From assembly GCA_030691385.1 (NCBI GenBank), contig JAUYEI010000055.1, positions 1-48,212 of the forward strand: DNA of 48,212 nucleotides. Direction: 5' to 3'. Of the stretch, positions 10,173-18,717 are shown piece by piece; position 1 is the stretch's first letter, and every line of letters begins with the position of its first letter. This DNA comes from Azonexus sp. GTDB taxonomy: Bacteria; Pseudomonadota; Gammaproteobacteria; Burkholderiales; Rhodocyclaceae. The position numbers and the translations under genes were made by a program. The notes under the pieces are model-generated. The model worked only from the letters and a program-made list of their open reading frames with translations. It searched no databases and was not told the origin of the DNA.

Positions 10173-11477
10173 ACTATCCAAGACTGGCTACAACATCTCG
10201 AAGGCTTGCACCCCAAGGGTCAGGCCGGCATCGAACTGGGCCTGGACCGCATTCGCCTGGTCAAGGATGCCCTGGGCCAGACGCAACACTGCCCGGTCAT
10301 CGTGGTCGGTGGCACCAACGGCAAGGGGTCGACCTGCGCCTATCTTGAAAACATCATCGATCGCGCCGGCTACAAGGTCGGCTGCTACACCTCGCCGCAC
10401 CTGCTGGCCTACAACGAGCGGGTGCGCCTGAACGGCAGGTCAGTGAGCGACGACGCCTTGTGCGCCGCCTTCGCTCGCGTCGAAGCGGCCCGCCAACAGG
10501 CCGGCAAGGTCGCGCTGACCTATTTCGAATTCGGTACGCTGGCCGCCTGGGAAGTCTTTGCCGAAGCGGGTGTTGAAGCAGCCGTCCTCGAAGTCGGCCT
10601 CGGTGGCCGGCTGGATGCGGTCAACGCCTATGTGCCCGATGTTTCCATCGTGACCACCGTGGCCCTTGATCACACCGACTGGCTGGGGCCGGATCGGGAG
10701 AGCATCGGTTTCGAGAAGGCCGGCATCTATCGCGCCGGCAAGCCGGCCTTGTGTGCCGACCCGAATCCACCGCCAAGCCTGCTTGACCACGCCGCCGCCA
10801 TTGGCGCCGATCTGCGCCTGATTGGCCGCGATTTCGGCTTTGAGCGACCGAGTGCCGAAACCAGTGAAAACCGCCTGCAATGGCGCTGGTGGTGCCGCTC
10901 CGGCGGCCAGTTGATCAAGCGTGCGCTGGCCTATCCCGGCCTGCGTGGCCCGACCCAGCTCTACAACGCGGCTGTCGCGCTGGCCGCGCTCGATGCGCTG
11001 GGCGACAAGCTGCCGGTGACCATGCAGGCCATCCGCCCCGGGCTGATCGAAACTGAACTGCCCGGACGCTTCCAGGTCGTTCCTGGCAAGCCGGCCATCG
11101 TCCTCGATGTCGGCCACAATCCACAGGCGATCCGGGTGCTCGCCGACAACCTGTCGAGCATGGGCTTTTTCGACCGAACCTTTGCCGTACTCGGCATGTT
11201 GAGCGACAAGGATATCGTCGGTGCGCTGGCGCCCCTGAAAGGCAAGGTCGATGTCTGGCATCTGGCGACACTGAGCGGGCCACGAGGGACGAGTGCCGAG
11301 ACGCTGGCCGGGATTATTGCCGAAACCGGGCTTGGTGGCGAGGTGGCTTGCCATGCCTCGGCACAGGCTGCCATGCAAGCCGCCAAGGGGCAGGCCACTG
11401 AAAGTGATAGAATCCTCGCCTTTGGATCTTTCTACACGGTAGCCGGCGCGCTAGAAACGCTACGAAAAAACCCATAG
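10170..11477 (+). CDS. folC: Bifunctional folylpolyglutamate/dihydrofolate synthase
   Basis: FolC adds glutamate to dihydropteroate and to folates. The product from ATG 10170 has 435 residues (MTIQDWLQHLEGLHPKG); an upstream TTG at 10125 would translate the repeat region and is rejected. The Mur-ligase P-loop GGTNGKGST is at 47-55, followed by TSPHLLAYNERVRLNG, the YFEFGTLAAWEVF and EVGLGGRLDAVN segments, DHTDWLG, and the C-terminal DVGHNPQA. accD-folC-dedD-cvpA-purF is the same order as in E. coli. Confidence 0.97.
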   Translation: MTIQDWLQHLEGLHPKGQAGIELGLDRIRLVKDALGQTQHCPVIVVGGTNGKGSTCAYLENIIDRAGYKVGCYTSPHLLAYNERVRLNGRSVSDDALCAAFARVEAARQQAGKVALTYFEFGTLAAWEVFAEAGVEAAVLEVGLGGRLDAVNAYVPDVSIVTTVALDHTDWLGPDRESIGFEKAGIYRAGKPALCADPNPPPSLLDHAAAIGADLRLIGRDFGFERPSAETSENRLQWRWWCRSGGQLIKRALAYPGLRGPTQLYNAAVALAALDALGDKLPVTMQAIRPGLIETELPGRFQVVPGKPAIVLDVGHNPQAIRVLADNLSSMGFFDRTFAVLGMLSDKDIVGALAPLKGKVDVWHLATLSGPRGTSAETLAGIIAETGLGGEVACHASAQAAMQAAKGQATESDRILAFGSFYTVAGALETLRKNP

Positions 11478-11479
11478 TC

Positions 11480-12190
11480 ATGGACGACAACGACGCCCAG
11501 TTGCACCTCAAGAAACGCGCCCGCCGCCGTCTGGTCGGGGCGGTTTTTTTCGTGTCCGTGGTTGCCGTGGTACTGCCCATGGTGATGGATCACGAACCGC
11601 GCCAGACCGTGCAGGATGTCGAAATTCGCATTCCTGGGCAGGACGAAAAATCGTTTGCGCCGAAATTTGCTGCCGCACAGGTTGTGAAACCCGAGCCAAA
11701 GCCTGCCGAAGTGCCGACCGTGCCGCCTGTGGTCGGCGCCGATGCCGTAGTGTCTGAGCCGGCGGTCAAACCGACTGCCCGTGTTACCGAGGTCGCCAAG
11801 GATGCCAAACCGGCCGAGATGCCGATAGAAAAACCAGCAGAAAAACCGGCTGTCAAAGCGCCTGAAAAACCGGCCGAAAAGCCCAAGGCCGACGATGCCA
11901 GGCGGGCCGCGGCGATTCTGGCCGGTCAGCCGGCCGAGGCCAAGCCAGCGGCAAAAAATGGCGAATATCTGGTCCTGATCGGTGCCTTTTCCAACGAGGC
12001 GAATGTCAAGAGCCTGAAGGCCAAGCTCAGCGAGGAGGGCATCAAGACCTTCAGTGAGCCGCTCGATACGCCGCAGGGCAAGAAAACCCGTGTTCGGGCC
12101 GGACCGTTTGCGAGTCGCGAGGCGGCCGACAAGGCGCTGGAAAAAATGAAACGGATCGGGGTCAGCGGAGTCGTTGCGGCCAAGCCATGA
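11480..12190 (+). CDS. dedD: SPOR-domain cell-division protein, DedD-like
   Basis: An inner-membrane protein of 236 residues: a short basic cytoplasmic tail (KKRARRR), one membrane helix (about 19-38), a long Pro/Lys/Glu linker with EKPAEKP repeats, and a C-terminal SPOR domain (about 155-234, YLVLIGAFSNEANVKSLKAKL ... TRVRAGPF-SREAADKAL) that binds denuded septal peptidoglycan. The position between folC and cvpA is that of E. coli dedD. It starts two bases after folC and its stop overlaps cvpA by four bases. Confidence 0.9.
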   Translation: MDDNDAQLHLKKRARRRLVGAVFFVSVVAVVLPMVMDHEPRQTVQDVEIRIPGQDEKSFAPKFAAAQVVKPEPKPAEVPTVPPVVGADAVVSEPAVKPTARVTEVAKDAKPAEMPIEKPAEKPAVKAPEKPAEKPKADDARRAAAILAGQPAEAKPAAKNGEYLVLIGAFSNEANVKSLKAKLSEEGIKTFSEPLDTPQGKKTRVRAGPFASREAADKALEKMKRIGVSGVVAAKP

Positions 12191-12678
12191 CTGGTTTTGA
12201 CTATGTCGTGTTCGGGATCGTCGCTGTCTCGTTGCTGTTTGGTCTGTGGCGCGGCGTGGTCAGCGAGATCATCGCGCTGGTCGCCTGGGGCGTCGGGATT
12301 TTTGCCGCGATCGAGTTCGGCGCCCCGGTCGGGCACTCGGTTTTTGCCGGCTTGAGCGATCCCGCCTTGCGGACGCTGGCCGGTTGTGTGGTGATATTTG
12401 TCGGCATTCTGGTTTCGATGGCGGTATTGAACATGGTGGTCCGCAGCATGGTCAAAGCCTTGGGCCTGTCCGTGTCGGATCGTATTCTCGGCATGATCTT
12501 CGGACTGGCGCGCGGAGTGCTGGTGTGCATGGTGCTGGTTGGACTGGGTGGCATGACTTCAGCGCCGACGCAGCCATGGTGGCGAAATGCGACGCTGGCA
12601 GCGCCTCTGGAAACCGTCGTTATGGCAGTCAAGCCTTGGCTGCCGGACGATTTGGCAAAACGAATTCGATTTAGCTAA
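12187..12678 (+). CDS. cvpA: CvpA family membrane protein
   Basis: A 163-residue protein with four predicted membrane helices (about 5-24, 28-48, 62-85, 105-127) and the family pattern D-V-FGIVAVSLLFGLWRG near the N-terminus. CvpA is linked to colicin V export and envelope stress tolerance in E. coli; its direct action is not settled. It lies between dedD (ATGA overlap) and purF, as in many Proteobacteria. Confidence 0.93.
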   Translation: MTGFDYVVFGIVAVSLLFGLWRGVVSEIIALVAWGVGIFAAIEFGAPVGHSVFAGLSDPALRTLAGCVVIFVGILVSMAVLNMVVRSMVKALGLSVSDRILGMIFGLARGVLVCMVLVGLGGMTSAPTQPWWRNATLAAPLETVVMAVKPWLPDDLAKRIRFS

Positions 12679-12690
12679 GCAGGAAATACT

Positions 12691-14229
12691 ATGTGCGGGA
12701 TTTTGGGTGTAATGGCGACAACGCCGGTCAATCAGCTACTTTACGACGGCCTGATGGTGCTGCAGCATCGTGGCCAGGATGCGGCGGGGATCGCCACGGC
12801 GGAGAGCAATACTTTTCACCTGCACAAGGGGCCGGGGCTGGTCCGCGACGTCTTCCGCACCCGCAACATGCGCGCCCTGCCGGGCAATTGCGGCATCGGC
12901 CACGTCCGTTACCCGACGGCCGGTTCGGCCTACAACTTTGCCGAGGCGCAACCGTTCTACGTCAATTCGCCGTTCGGCATCTGTCTCGGCCACAACGGTA
13001 ACCTGACCAACGCCGAGCAGTTGAAGGGCGAAATGTTCCGTCTCGACCGGCGGCACATCAACACCAATTCTGATTCCGAAGTCCTGCTCAATGTCCTGGC
13101 TCACGAGTTGCAATCGGCGGCACATGGCTACGAGCTCGACGTCGATGCCATTTTCCAGGCGGTCGGTGGCGTGCATCGCCGTTGCCGTGGGGCCTACGCC
13201 GTCGTTGTCCTGATTGCCGGCTATGGCCTGCTCGCCTTTCGCGATCCGCACGGCATCCGGCCGTTGGTCTATGGCCAGAATGAAACGCCGGAAGGCACGG
13301 AGTATCTCGTGTCGTCCGAATCGGTCGCTCTCGATACGCTGGGTTTCAAGATGGTGCGCGACATCGAGCCGGGCGAAGCGGTCTTCATCGACTTCAACTT
13401 CCAGTTCCACAGCCGCCAGTGCGCGCAGCAGCCGATGTACGCGCCGTGCATTTTCGAATACGTCTATCTGGCCCGTCCGGACTCGGTGATCGATGGCGTT
13501 TCCGTCTACGAATCCCGTCTGGCCATGGGCGAAATGCTGGCCGAGAAGGTCAGGAAATTTATTCCGATCGACGAAATCGATGTCGTCATTCCCATTCCGG
13601 ACTCCAGCCGCCCGTCGGCCATGCAACTGGCGCAGGTGCTGGGCATTCCGTTCCGCGAAGGCTTCGTCAAGAACCGCTATGTTGGCCGCACCTTCATCAT
13701 GCCGGGTCAGGCCATGCGCCGGAAATCGGTGCGCCAGAAGCTCAATACCGTCGGCCAGGAATTCAAGGGCAAGCGCGTGCTGCTGGTCGATGACTCCATC
13801 GTTCGTGGCACGACCAGTCGCGAAATTGTCGACATGGCCCGCGCTGCTGGTGCGACCAAGGTGTATTTCGCGTCGGCGGCGCCACCGGTGCGCTTCCCCA
13901 ACGTTTATGGCATCGATATGCCGACGCGGGCCGAGCTGATTGCCACCGGCCGCACCGGTGACGAGATTGCTGCTGAAATCGGTGCCGATGCGCTGGTGTA
14001 TCAGGATATCGAGGCGCTCAAGGAATCGATTACCTCATTGCGCGCCGACCTGACCCTGTTCGACGCCTCCTGCTTCGATGGCTGCTACATCACCGGCGAC
14101 ATCGACGATTATTACCTCGACGCCGTCGAGGGCAAGCGCGGCGGCAAGGGCGCGAAGAGCGACGATGACGGCGATGGCAAGGCCTCGCAGCAGCTCGTCC
14201 TGCAACTGGCCGAGGACGCACGGGACTGA
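12691..14229 (+). CDS. purF: Amidophosphoribosyltransferase
   Basis: PurF makes phosphoribosylamine from PRPP and glutamine, the first step of purine synthesis. The 512-residue protein begins MCGILGV, where Cys2 (exposed after Met removal) is the glutaminase nucleophile. The Ntn domain shows QHRGQDAAG, GIGHVRYPTAGS and GHNGNLTN; the PRTase half has the PRPP-binding VLLVDDSIVRGTTSREIV. Start ATG 12691 has AGGAAA upstream. The C-terminal tail (GKRGGKGAKSDDDGDG) is acidic and variable in the family. Confidence 0.98.
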   Translation: MCGILGVMATTPVNQLLYDGLMVLQHRGQDAAGIATAESNTFHLHKGPGLVRDVFRTRNMRALPGNCGIGHVRYPTAGSAYNFAEAQPFYVNSPFGICLGHNGNLTNAEQLKGEMFRLDRRHINTNSDSEVLLNVLAHELQSAAHGYELDVDAIFQAVGGVHRRCRGAYAVVVLIAGYGLLAFRDPHGIRPLVYGQNETPEGTEYLVSSESVALDTLGFKMVRDIEPGEAVFIDFNFQFHSRQCAQQPMYAPCIFEYVYLARPDSVIDGVSVYESRLAMGEMLAEKVRKFIPIDEIDVVIPIPDSSRPSAMQLAQVLGIPFREGFVKNRYVGRTFIMPGQAMRRKSVRQKLNTVGQEFKGKRVLLVDDSIVRGTTSREIVDMARAAGATKVYFASAAPPVRFPNVYGIDMPTRAELIATGRTGDEIAAEIGADALVYQDIEALKESITSLRADLTLFDASCFDGCYITGDIDDYYLDAVEGKRGGKGAKSDDDGDGKASQQLVLQLAEDARD

Positions 14230-14231
14230 GC

Positions 14232-15413
14232 ATGGCTGATTTTCCTGAATACCGTCCGGAGACGCTGGCTGTTCGTGCTGGCCAGCAGCGCAGCCAGTTC
14301 GGCGAACATTCCGAAGCGCTCTACCTGACCTCCAGCTTTGTCTTTCCGAGCGCGGCGCAGGCGGCCAGGCGTTTTTCCGGCGAGGAAGAAGGCAATGTCT
14401 ACGCCCGCTTCACCAACCCGACCGTCACCATGTTCGAGGAACGCCTCGCTGCGCTGGAAGGTGCCGAGGATTGCGTCGCCACGGCGAGCGGCATGTCGGC
14501 GATCATGGCCGCCGTGCTGGCTCACCTCAAGCAGGGTGACCACATCGTTGCTTCGAACAGCCTGTTCGGGGCCACGGTGCAACTATTCAACAACATCCTG
14601 TCGCGTACCGGCATCACGACGACCTTCGTCTCGCATACCGATCCGGCAGCGTGGGAAGCGGCGATCCGTCCCGAAACGAAGCTGTTTTTCCTCGAAACGC
14701 CATCCAATCCGCTGACCGAAATCGCCGATATCCGGACGCTGGCCGGGATCGCCCACGCCAGGAATATCCTGGTCGCCGTGGACAACTGTTTCTGTACGCC
14801 CATCCTGCAGCGTCCGCTCGACATGGGGGCCGATCTGGTCATCCATTCGGCGACCAAGTTCCTCGATGGGCAAGGCCGCGTGCTGGGCGGTGCCGTCTGC
14901 GGCCCGAAGAAGCTGACTGAAGAAGTCTTCAAATACCTGCGCACGGCCGGTCCGACGCTGTCGGCCTTCAATGCCTGGGTGCTGCTCAAGGGCCTCGAAA
15001 CGCTGAAGCTGCGCGTCGAAGCGCAATCAGCCAAGGCGGCGCAACTGGCTGCCTGGCTCGAAGCGCACCCGAAAGTGGGGCGCGTTTTCTATCCCGGTTT
15101 GCCTTCGCATCCGCAGTATGAGCTGGCCAAGACCCAGCAGAAATCGGGCGGCGCCATCGTTGCCTTCGAGGTCAAGGGCGCTCGCGAACAAGCCTGGCAG
15201 GTGGTTGATAATTGCCGCCTGCTGTCCATTACTGCCAATCTCGGCGACACCAAAACGACCATTACCCATCCCGCCTCCACCACGCATGGCCGCATTTCCC
15301 CGGAAGCCCGGGCCGCGGCCGGCATCAGCGAAGGGCTGCTGCGCATCGCCGTCGGCCTCGAAGCGGTGGAGGATCTGCAGGCCGATCTTGAGCGTGGCCT
15401 GAGCCTGACCTGA
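14232..15413 (+). CDS. metZ: O-succinylhomoserine sulfhydrylase
   Basis: MetZ makes homocysteine directly from O-succinylhomoserine and sulfide, using pyridoxal phosphate. The 393-residue protein belongs to the Cys/Met metabolism PLP family: YARFTNPTV, SGMSAIMA, the PLP lysine K209 in HSATKFLDGQGR, and SLGDTKTTITHPASTTH-like C-terminal motifs. The purF-metZ adjacency is typical of Pseudomonas and betaproteobacteria. It is two bases after purF. Cystathionine gamma-synthase is less likely from context and the QGRVLGG segment. Confidence 0.93.
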   Translation: MADFPEYRPETLAVRAGQQRSQFGEHSEALYLTSSFVFPSAAQAARRFSGEEEGNVYARFTNPTVTMFEERLAALEGAEDCVATASGMSAIMAAVLAHLKQGDHIVASNSLFGATVQLFNNILSRTGITTTFVSHTDPAAWEAAIRPETKLFFLETPSNPLTEIADIRTLAGIAHARNILVAVDNCFCTPILQRPLDMGADLVIHSATKFLDGQGRVLGGAVCGPKKLTEEVFKYLRTAGPTLSAFNAWVLLKGLETLKLRVEAQSAKAAQLAAWLEAHPKVGRVFYPGLPSHPQYELAKTQQKSGGAIVAFEVKGAREQAWQVVDNCRLLSITANLGDTKTTITHPASTTHGRISPEARAAAGISEGLLRIAVGLEAVEDLQADLERGLSLT

Positions 15414-15467
15414 TCGTCTGAATTTTTCCGCGCCGCCAGCGAGGGGGCGCAACTGCCGGATCTGGGT

Positions 15468-15525
15468 GTTTTTTCGGTTAACCGTGTTTGCTACGGTCAA
15501 CCGGAAAAAATGCCCCAAATTGAAC
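15468..15525 (-). repeat. Dispersed 40-bp repeat, copy B, palindromic (metZ-rhlE)
   Basis: The minus-strand core is exact at 15493-15507. A partial plus-strand copy (TTTTTTCGGTTAACCGT, about 15469-15485) faces it across seven bases, giving a stem of about 17 bp. It is 55 bases past the metZ stop and 73 bases before the helicase gene. Confidence 0.85.
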
Positions 15526-15597
15526 TCCGGTATCTCCTGACCCTCGCTGTCATGTTGCTTCCTGGCCCATCCGGTCAGGCTTTATCCAAGGATTTCC

Positions 15598-16875
15598 ATG
15601 CATTTCTCCGATCTCGGCCTCAAGGCCGAACTTCTGCGCGCCGTTGCCGACCAGGGCTACGACACGCCGACCCCCATCCAGCAGCAGGCCATTCCGGCCG
15701 TCATGACCGGCCGCGACCTGATGGCCACGGCCCAGACCGGTACCGGCAAGACGGCCGGCTTCACGCTGCCCATCCTGCACCGCCTGTGCAGCGGCCCGGC
15801 CGGACATCTCGCCCGCGTCACCAAGAAGCCGCGCGTGCTGGTCCTCGTGCCGACGCGTGAACTGGCCATCCAGGTCGAGGAAAGCGTGCGCACCTACGGC
15901 AAGCATCTGCCGGTCGTCTCGCTGGCCGTCTTTGGCGGCGTCGGCATCAATCCGCAGATCGCCAACCTGCGCCGTGGCGTCGACATCCTGGTGGCGACAC
16001 CGGGCCGCCTGCTCGATCACATTCAGCAACGCACGGCCGATCTCTCGGCCATCGAGATTCTGGTCCTCGACGAAGCCGACCGCATGCTCGACATGGGCTT
16101 CATCCGCGACATTCGCAAGATCATCGCCCTGCTGCCGAAACAGCGGCAGAACCTGATGTTCTCGGCCACCTTCTCGTCGGACATCCGCGAACTGGCCGCC
16201 GGCCTGCTGCACAATCCGGCCTCGGTCGATGTCGCCGCGCGCAATACCGCGGCTGAAACGGTGGCCCAGTGCGTCATCGAAACCAATCGCGACCAGAAGA
16301 AGGCATTGCTCTGCCACCTGTTCGAAACCCGCGGCTGGCATCAGGTGCTGGTTTTCGCCCGGACCAAGCATGGCGCCGATGCGCTGTCCAAGACCCTGGA
16401 AAAAGCTGGCATCAGTTCGGCTGCCATCCACGGCAACAAGTCGCAGGGGGCGCGGACCCGGGCCCTCAGCGATTTCAAGGAGGGCAAGCTGGTGGCGCTG
16501 GTGGCGACCGATATCGCAGCGCGCGGCATCGATATCGATGCGCTACCCTACGTGATCAATTTTGAGCTGCCCGATGTTGCCGAAGACTACGTCCATCGCA
16601 TCGGCCGTACCGGGCGCGCCGGCATGGAAGGCAAGGCGATCTCCCTGGTCAGCCACGACGAGCGCGGCAGCCTGCGCGACATTGAACGACTGATCAAGCG
16701 CGATCTCGAGCGCCTCGTCATTCCGGGCTTCGAGGCATCGGCCATCGCGCCGCCCAAGCCGGTGCAGCCGCCGCGCGGCGTACGCAAGCCGCAACCGGGT
16801 CGGCCGCAGGCGCAAAAAACGGCGCAAAAACCGAGTCGACCGCAGCAACATCACAGCGGCAACCGGCATCGCTGA
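15598..16875 (+). CDS. rhlE: DEAD-box RNA helicase, RhlE-type
   Basis: An ATP-dependent RNA helicase of 425 residues. Visible motifs: Q motif ([10 protein letters not shown]), Walker A AQTGTGKT with K51, PTRELA, TPGR, DEAD at 158-161, [14 protein letters not shown] and [10 protein letters not shown]. The C-terminal tail after about residue 375 is basic and proline-rich ([14 protein letters not shown]), as in RhlE, and would contact RNA. ATG 15598 has AAGGA upstream. A hairpin AGCCACGC/GCGTGGCT at 16881-16907 follows without a T-run. Subfamily assignment (RhlE rather than SrmB/DbpA) rests on the tail and overall length. Confidence 0.9.
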   Translation: MHFSDLGLKAELLRAVADQGYDTPTPIQQQAIPAVMTGRDLMATAQTGTGKTAGFTLPILHRLCSGPAGHLARVTKKPRVLVLVPTRELAIQVEESVRTYGKHLPVVSLAVFGGVGINPQIANLRRGVDILVATPGRLLDHIQQRTADLSAIEILVLDEADRMLDMGFIRDIRKIIALLPKQRQNLMFSATFSSDIRELAAGLLHNPASVDVAARNTAAETVAQCVIETNRDQKKALLCHLFETRGWHQVLVFARTKHGADALSKTLEKAGISSAAIHGNKSQGARTRALSDFKEGKLVALVATDIAARGIDIDALPYVINFELPDVAEDYVHRIGRTGRAGMEGKAISLVSHDERGSLRDIERLIKRDLERLVIPGFEASAIAPPKPVQPPRGVRKPQPGRPQAQKTAQKPSRPQQHHSGNRHR

Positions 16876-17001
16876 TCGCCAGCCACGCAGGAACTAAAGG
16901 CGTGGCTGACTTGTCGGGGGGTGAAAAAACGTCTACTGTGGAAACTTAAGCCGTAACTTCATATTGTTAACGCAGTTTCTTAAGGTGTTTTGGAGGTCGG
17001 G

Positions 17002-18711
17002 ATGCCCCCCCCGCAAAAAGTCCGGCTCGGTGACCTGCTGATTCAGCAAGGTTTGCTCACCGAGGAACAACTGAAAATTGCGCTCGACGAGCAAAAACGC
17101 ACCGGGCGCAAGCTCGGCCGCGTCTTTGTCGAGAGCGGCTACGTCACCGAGGAAGGTATCTCGCAGGCGCTGGCCCGACAGTTGCGGATTCCCTTTGTCG
17201 ACCTCAAGAATTTCACGCCCAAGCCCGATCTGATCAAACTGTTACCGGAAGCGCCGGCCCGGCGTTTTCGCGCCATGGTTCTCGAACAGTTGGCGGATGG
17301 CCGTTTGCAGATCGGTCTGGCTGATCCGACCGACTTGCAGGCCTATGACGAAATCACCCGTCTGGTCAAACGCGAGATCGACCTCGCCGTCGTGACCGAA
17401 AGCCAGTTGCTGGCCATGGTCGACCGCGTCTATCACCGTGGCGAGCAGATTACCGGGCTGGCCAAGGAACTGACCGCCGAACTGGGCGACATGCCGATCG
17501 AATTCGGCGACCTGCTCGGCCTCAACCCGGGCGCCGAGGATGCGCCGGTCGTCAAGCTGCTGCAAACGGTGTTCGAGGAAGCCATGCGTCTGCGCGCTTC
17601 CGACATCCATTTCGAGCCGCAGGAAAAGTCGCTGCGCATCCGTTTTCGTATCGACGGCGTGCTGCACATCCAGACCGAAGCCGACGGCAAGGTTTCATCG
17701 GCCGTCGCCCTGCGCCTCAAACTGATGTCCGGTCTCGATATTTCCGAAAAGCGTCTGCCGCAGGATGGCCGCTTCAATATCAAGGTGCGCGCCAATCCGG
17801 TCGACGTCCGGATCTCGACCTTGCCGACACAATATGGCGAATCGGTGGTCATGCGTCTGCTCGCCCAGAACACCGGCCTGCTCGAACTCGACAAGATCGG
17901 CATGCCGCCCCGCGTGCTCGAGCGCCTGCGTCATGCCTTGAAACGGCCGAGTGGCATGGTGCTGGTTACCGGCCCGACCGGTTCCGGCAAGACGACGACA
18001 CTCTACGCCGCACTCAACGAACTGAACAGCCCGGAAAAGAAGGTCATCACCGTCGAAGACCCGGTCGAATACCGGCTGGGCGGCCTCAATCAGGTGCAGG
18101 TGCACGAAAAGATCGATCTCTCCTTCTCGCGCGTGCTGCGCACCGTGTTGCGGCAAGACCCGGACATCGTGCTGATCGGCGAAATGCGCGACCAGGAAAC
18201 GGCCGAAATCGGCATGCGCGCCGCCATGACCGGCCACCTCGTGCTGTCGACGCTGCACACCAACGACGCCGTATCGACGCCGATCCGCCTGCTCGACATG
18301 GGCGTGCCGCGCTACATGGTCGCGCTGTCGGTGCACATGGTCATCGCCCAGCGCCTGGTCCGGCTGATCTGCAGCAACTGCCGCGAAGCCTGTGCGCCGA
18401 CGCCGAACGAGCATGAATGGCTGCGCTACGAACTCGGCAATGGCATCGATGACCACACCTACCACCACGGTCGCGGCTGCGCCCATTGCGCCAACACCGG
18501 TTACCAGGGGCGGAGCGGCGTCTACGAGTTTCTTGAAATGAGCGACAGCGTGGTTGAAGCGATCAACCATGAAGATCCGGGCGAATTCATGCGGGTTGCC
18601 CGCCAGCAGATGGCTGGTGAGACGCTGCGGCGCGATGCCGTCCGTCTGGTGCTTTCGGGCCGGACAACGGTTTCCGAAGCCATGCGCATCAGCAACCAGT
18701 TCGAGGAATAA
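17002..18711 (+). CDS. mshE: MSHA pilus extension ATPase MshE
   Basis: The cytoplasmic hexameric ATPase that drives assembly of the MSHA pilus (GspE/PilB family), 569 residues. The N-terminus holds two MshEN-type units that in known MshE bind cyclic di-GMP: RLGDLLIQQG...L...L..Q (8-31) and KLGRVFVESG...Q (37-60). Walker A is GPTGSGKTTT (324-333), the Asp-box/Walker B region reads VLIGEMRDQETAEIGMRAA, and a CSNC...CAHC zinc site lies near the C-terminus. ATG 17002 is five bases after GGAGG; an in-frame TTG at 16990 would overlap that site. A weak promoter-like pair (TTGTCG 16911, TACTGT 16934) lies upstream. It heads the msh cluster and is six bases from mshG. Confidence 0.95.
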   Translation: MPPPQKVRLGDLLIQQGLLTEEQLKIALDEQKRTGRKLGRVFVESGYVTEEGISQALARQLRIPFVDLKNFTPKPDLIKLLPEAPARRFRAMVLEQLADGRLQIGLADPTDLQAYDEITRLVKREIDLAVVTESQLLAMVDRVYHRGEQITGLAKELTAELGDMPIEFGDLLGLNPGAEDAPVVKLLQTVFEEAMRLRASDIHFEPQEKSLRIRFRIDGVLHIQTEADGKVSSAVALRLKLMSGLDISEKRLPQDGRFNIKVRANPVDVRISTLPTQYGESVVMRLLAQNTGLLELDKIGMPPRVLERLRHALKRPSGMVLVTGPTGSGKTTTLYAALNELNSPEKKVITVEDPVEYRLGGLNQVQVHEKIDLSFSRVLRTVLRQDPDIVLIGEMRDQETAEIGMRAAMTGHLVLSTLHTNDAVSTPIRLLDMGVPRYMVALSVHMVIAQRLVRLICSNCREACAPTPNEHEWLRYELGNGIDDHTYHHGRGCAHCANTGYQGRSGVYEFLEMSDSVVEAINHEDPGEFMRVARQQMAGETLRRDAVRLVLSGRTTVSEAMRISNQFEE

Positions 18712-18717
18712 GCCGGC

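Noticed and set aside
16881..16907. Terminator after the RhlE-type helicase gene
   Set aside because: AGCCACGC/GCGTGGCT forms a good 8-bp stem, but GACTTGTC follows with no T-run, so I did not call it.
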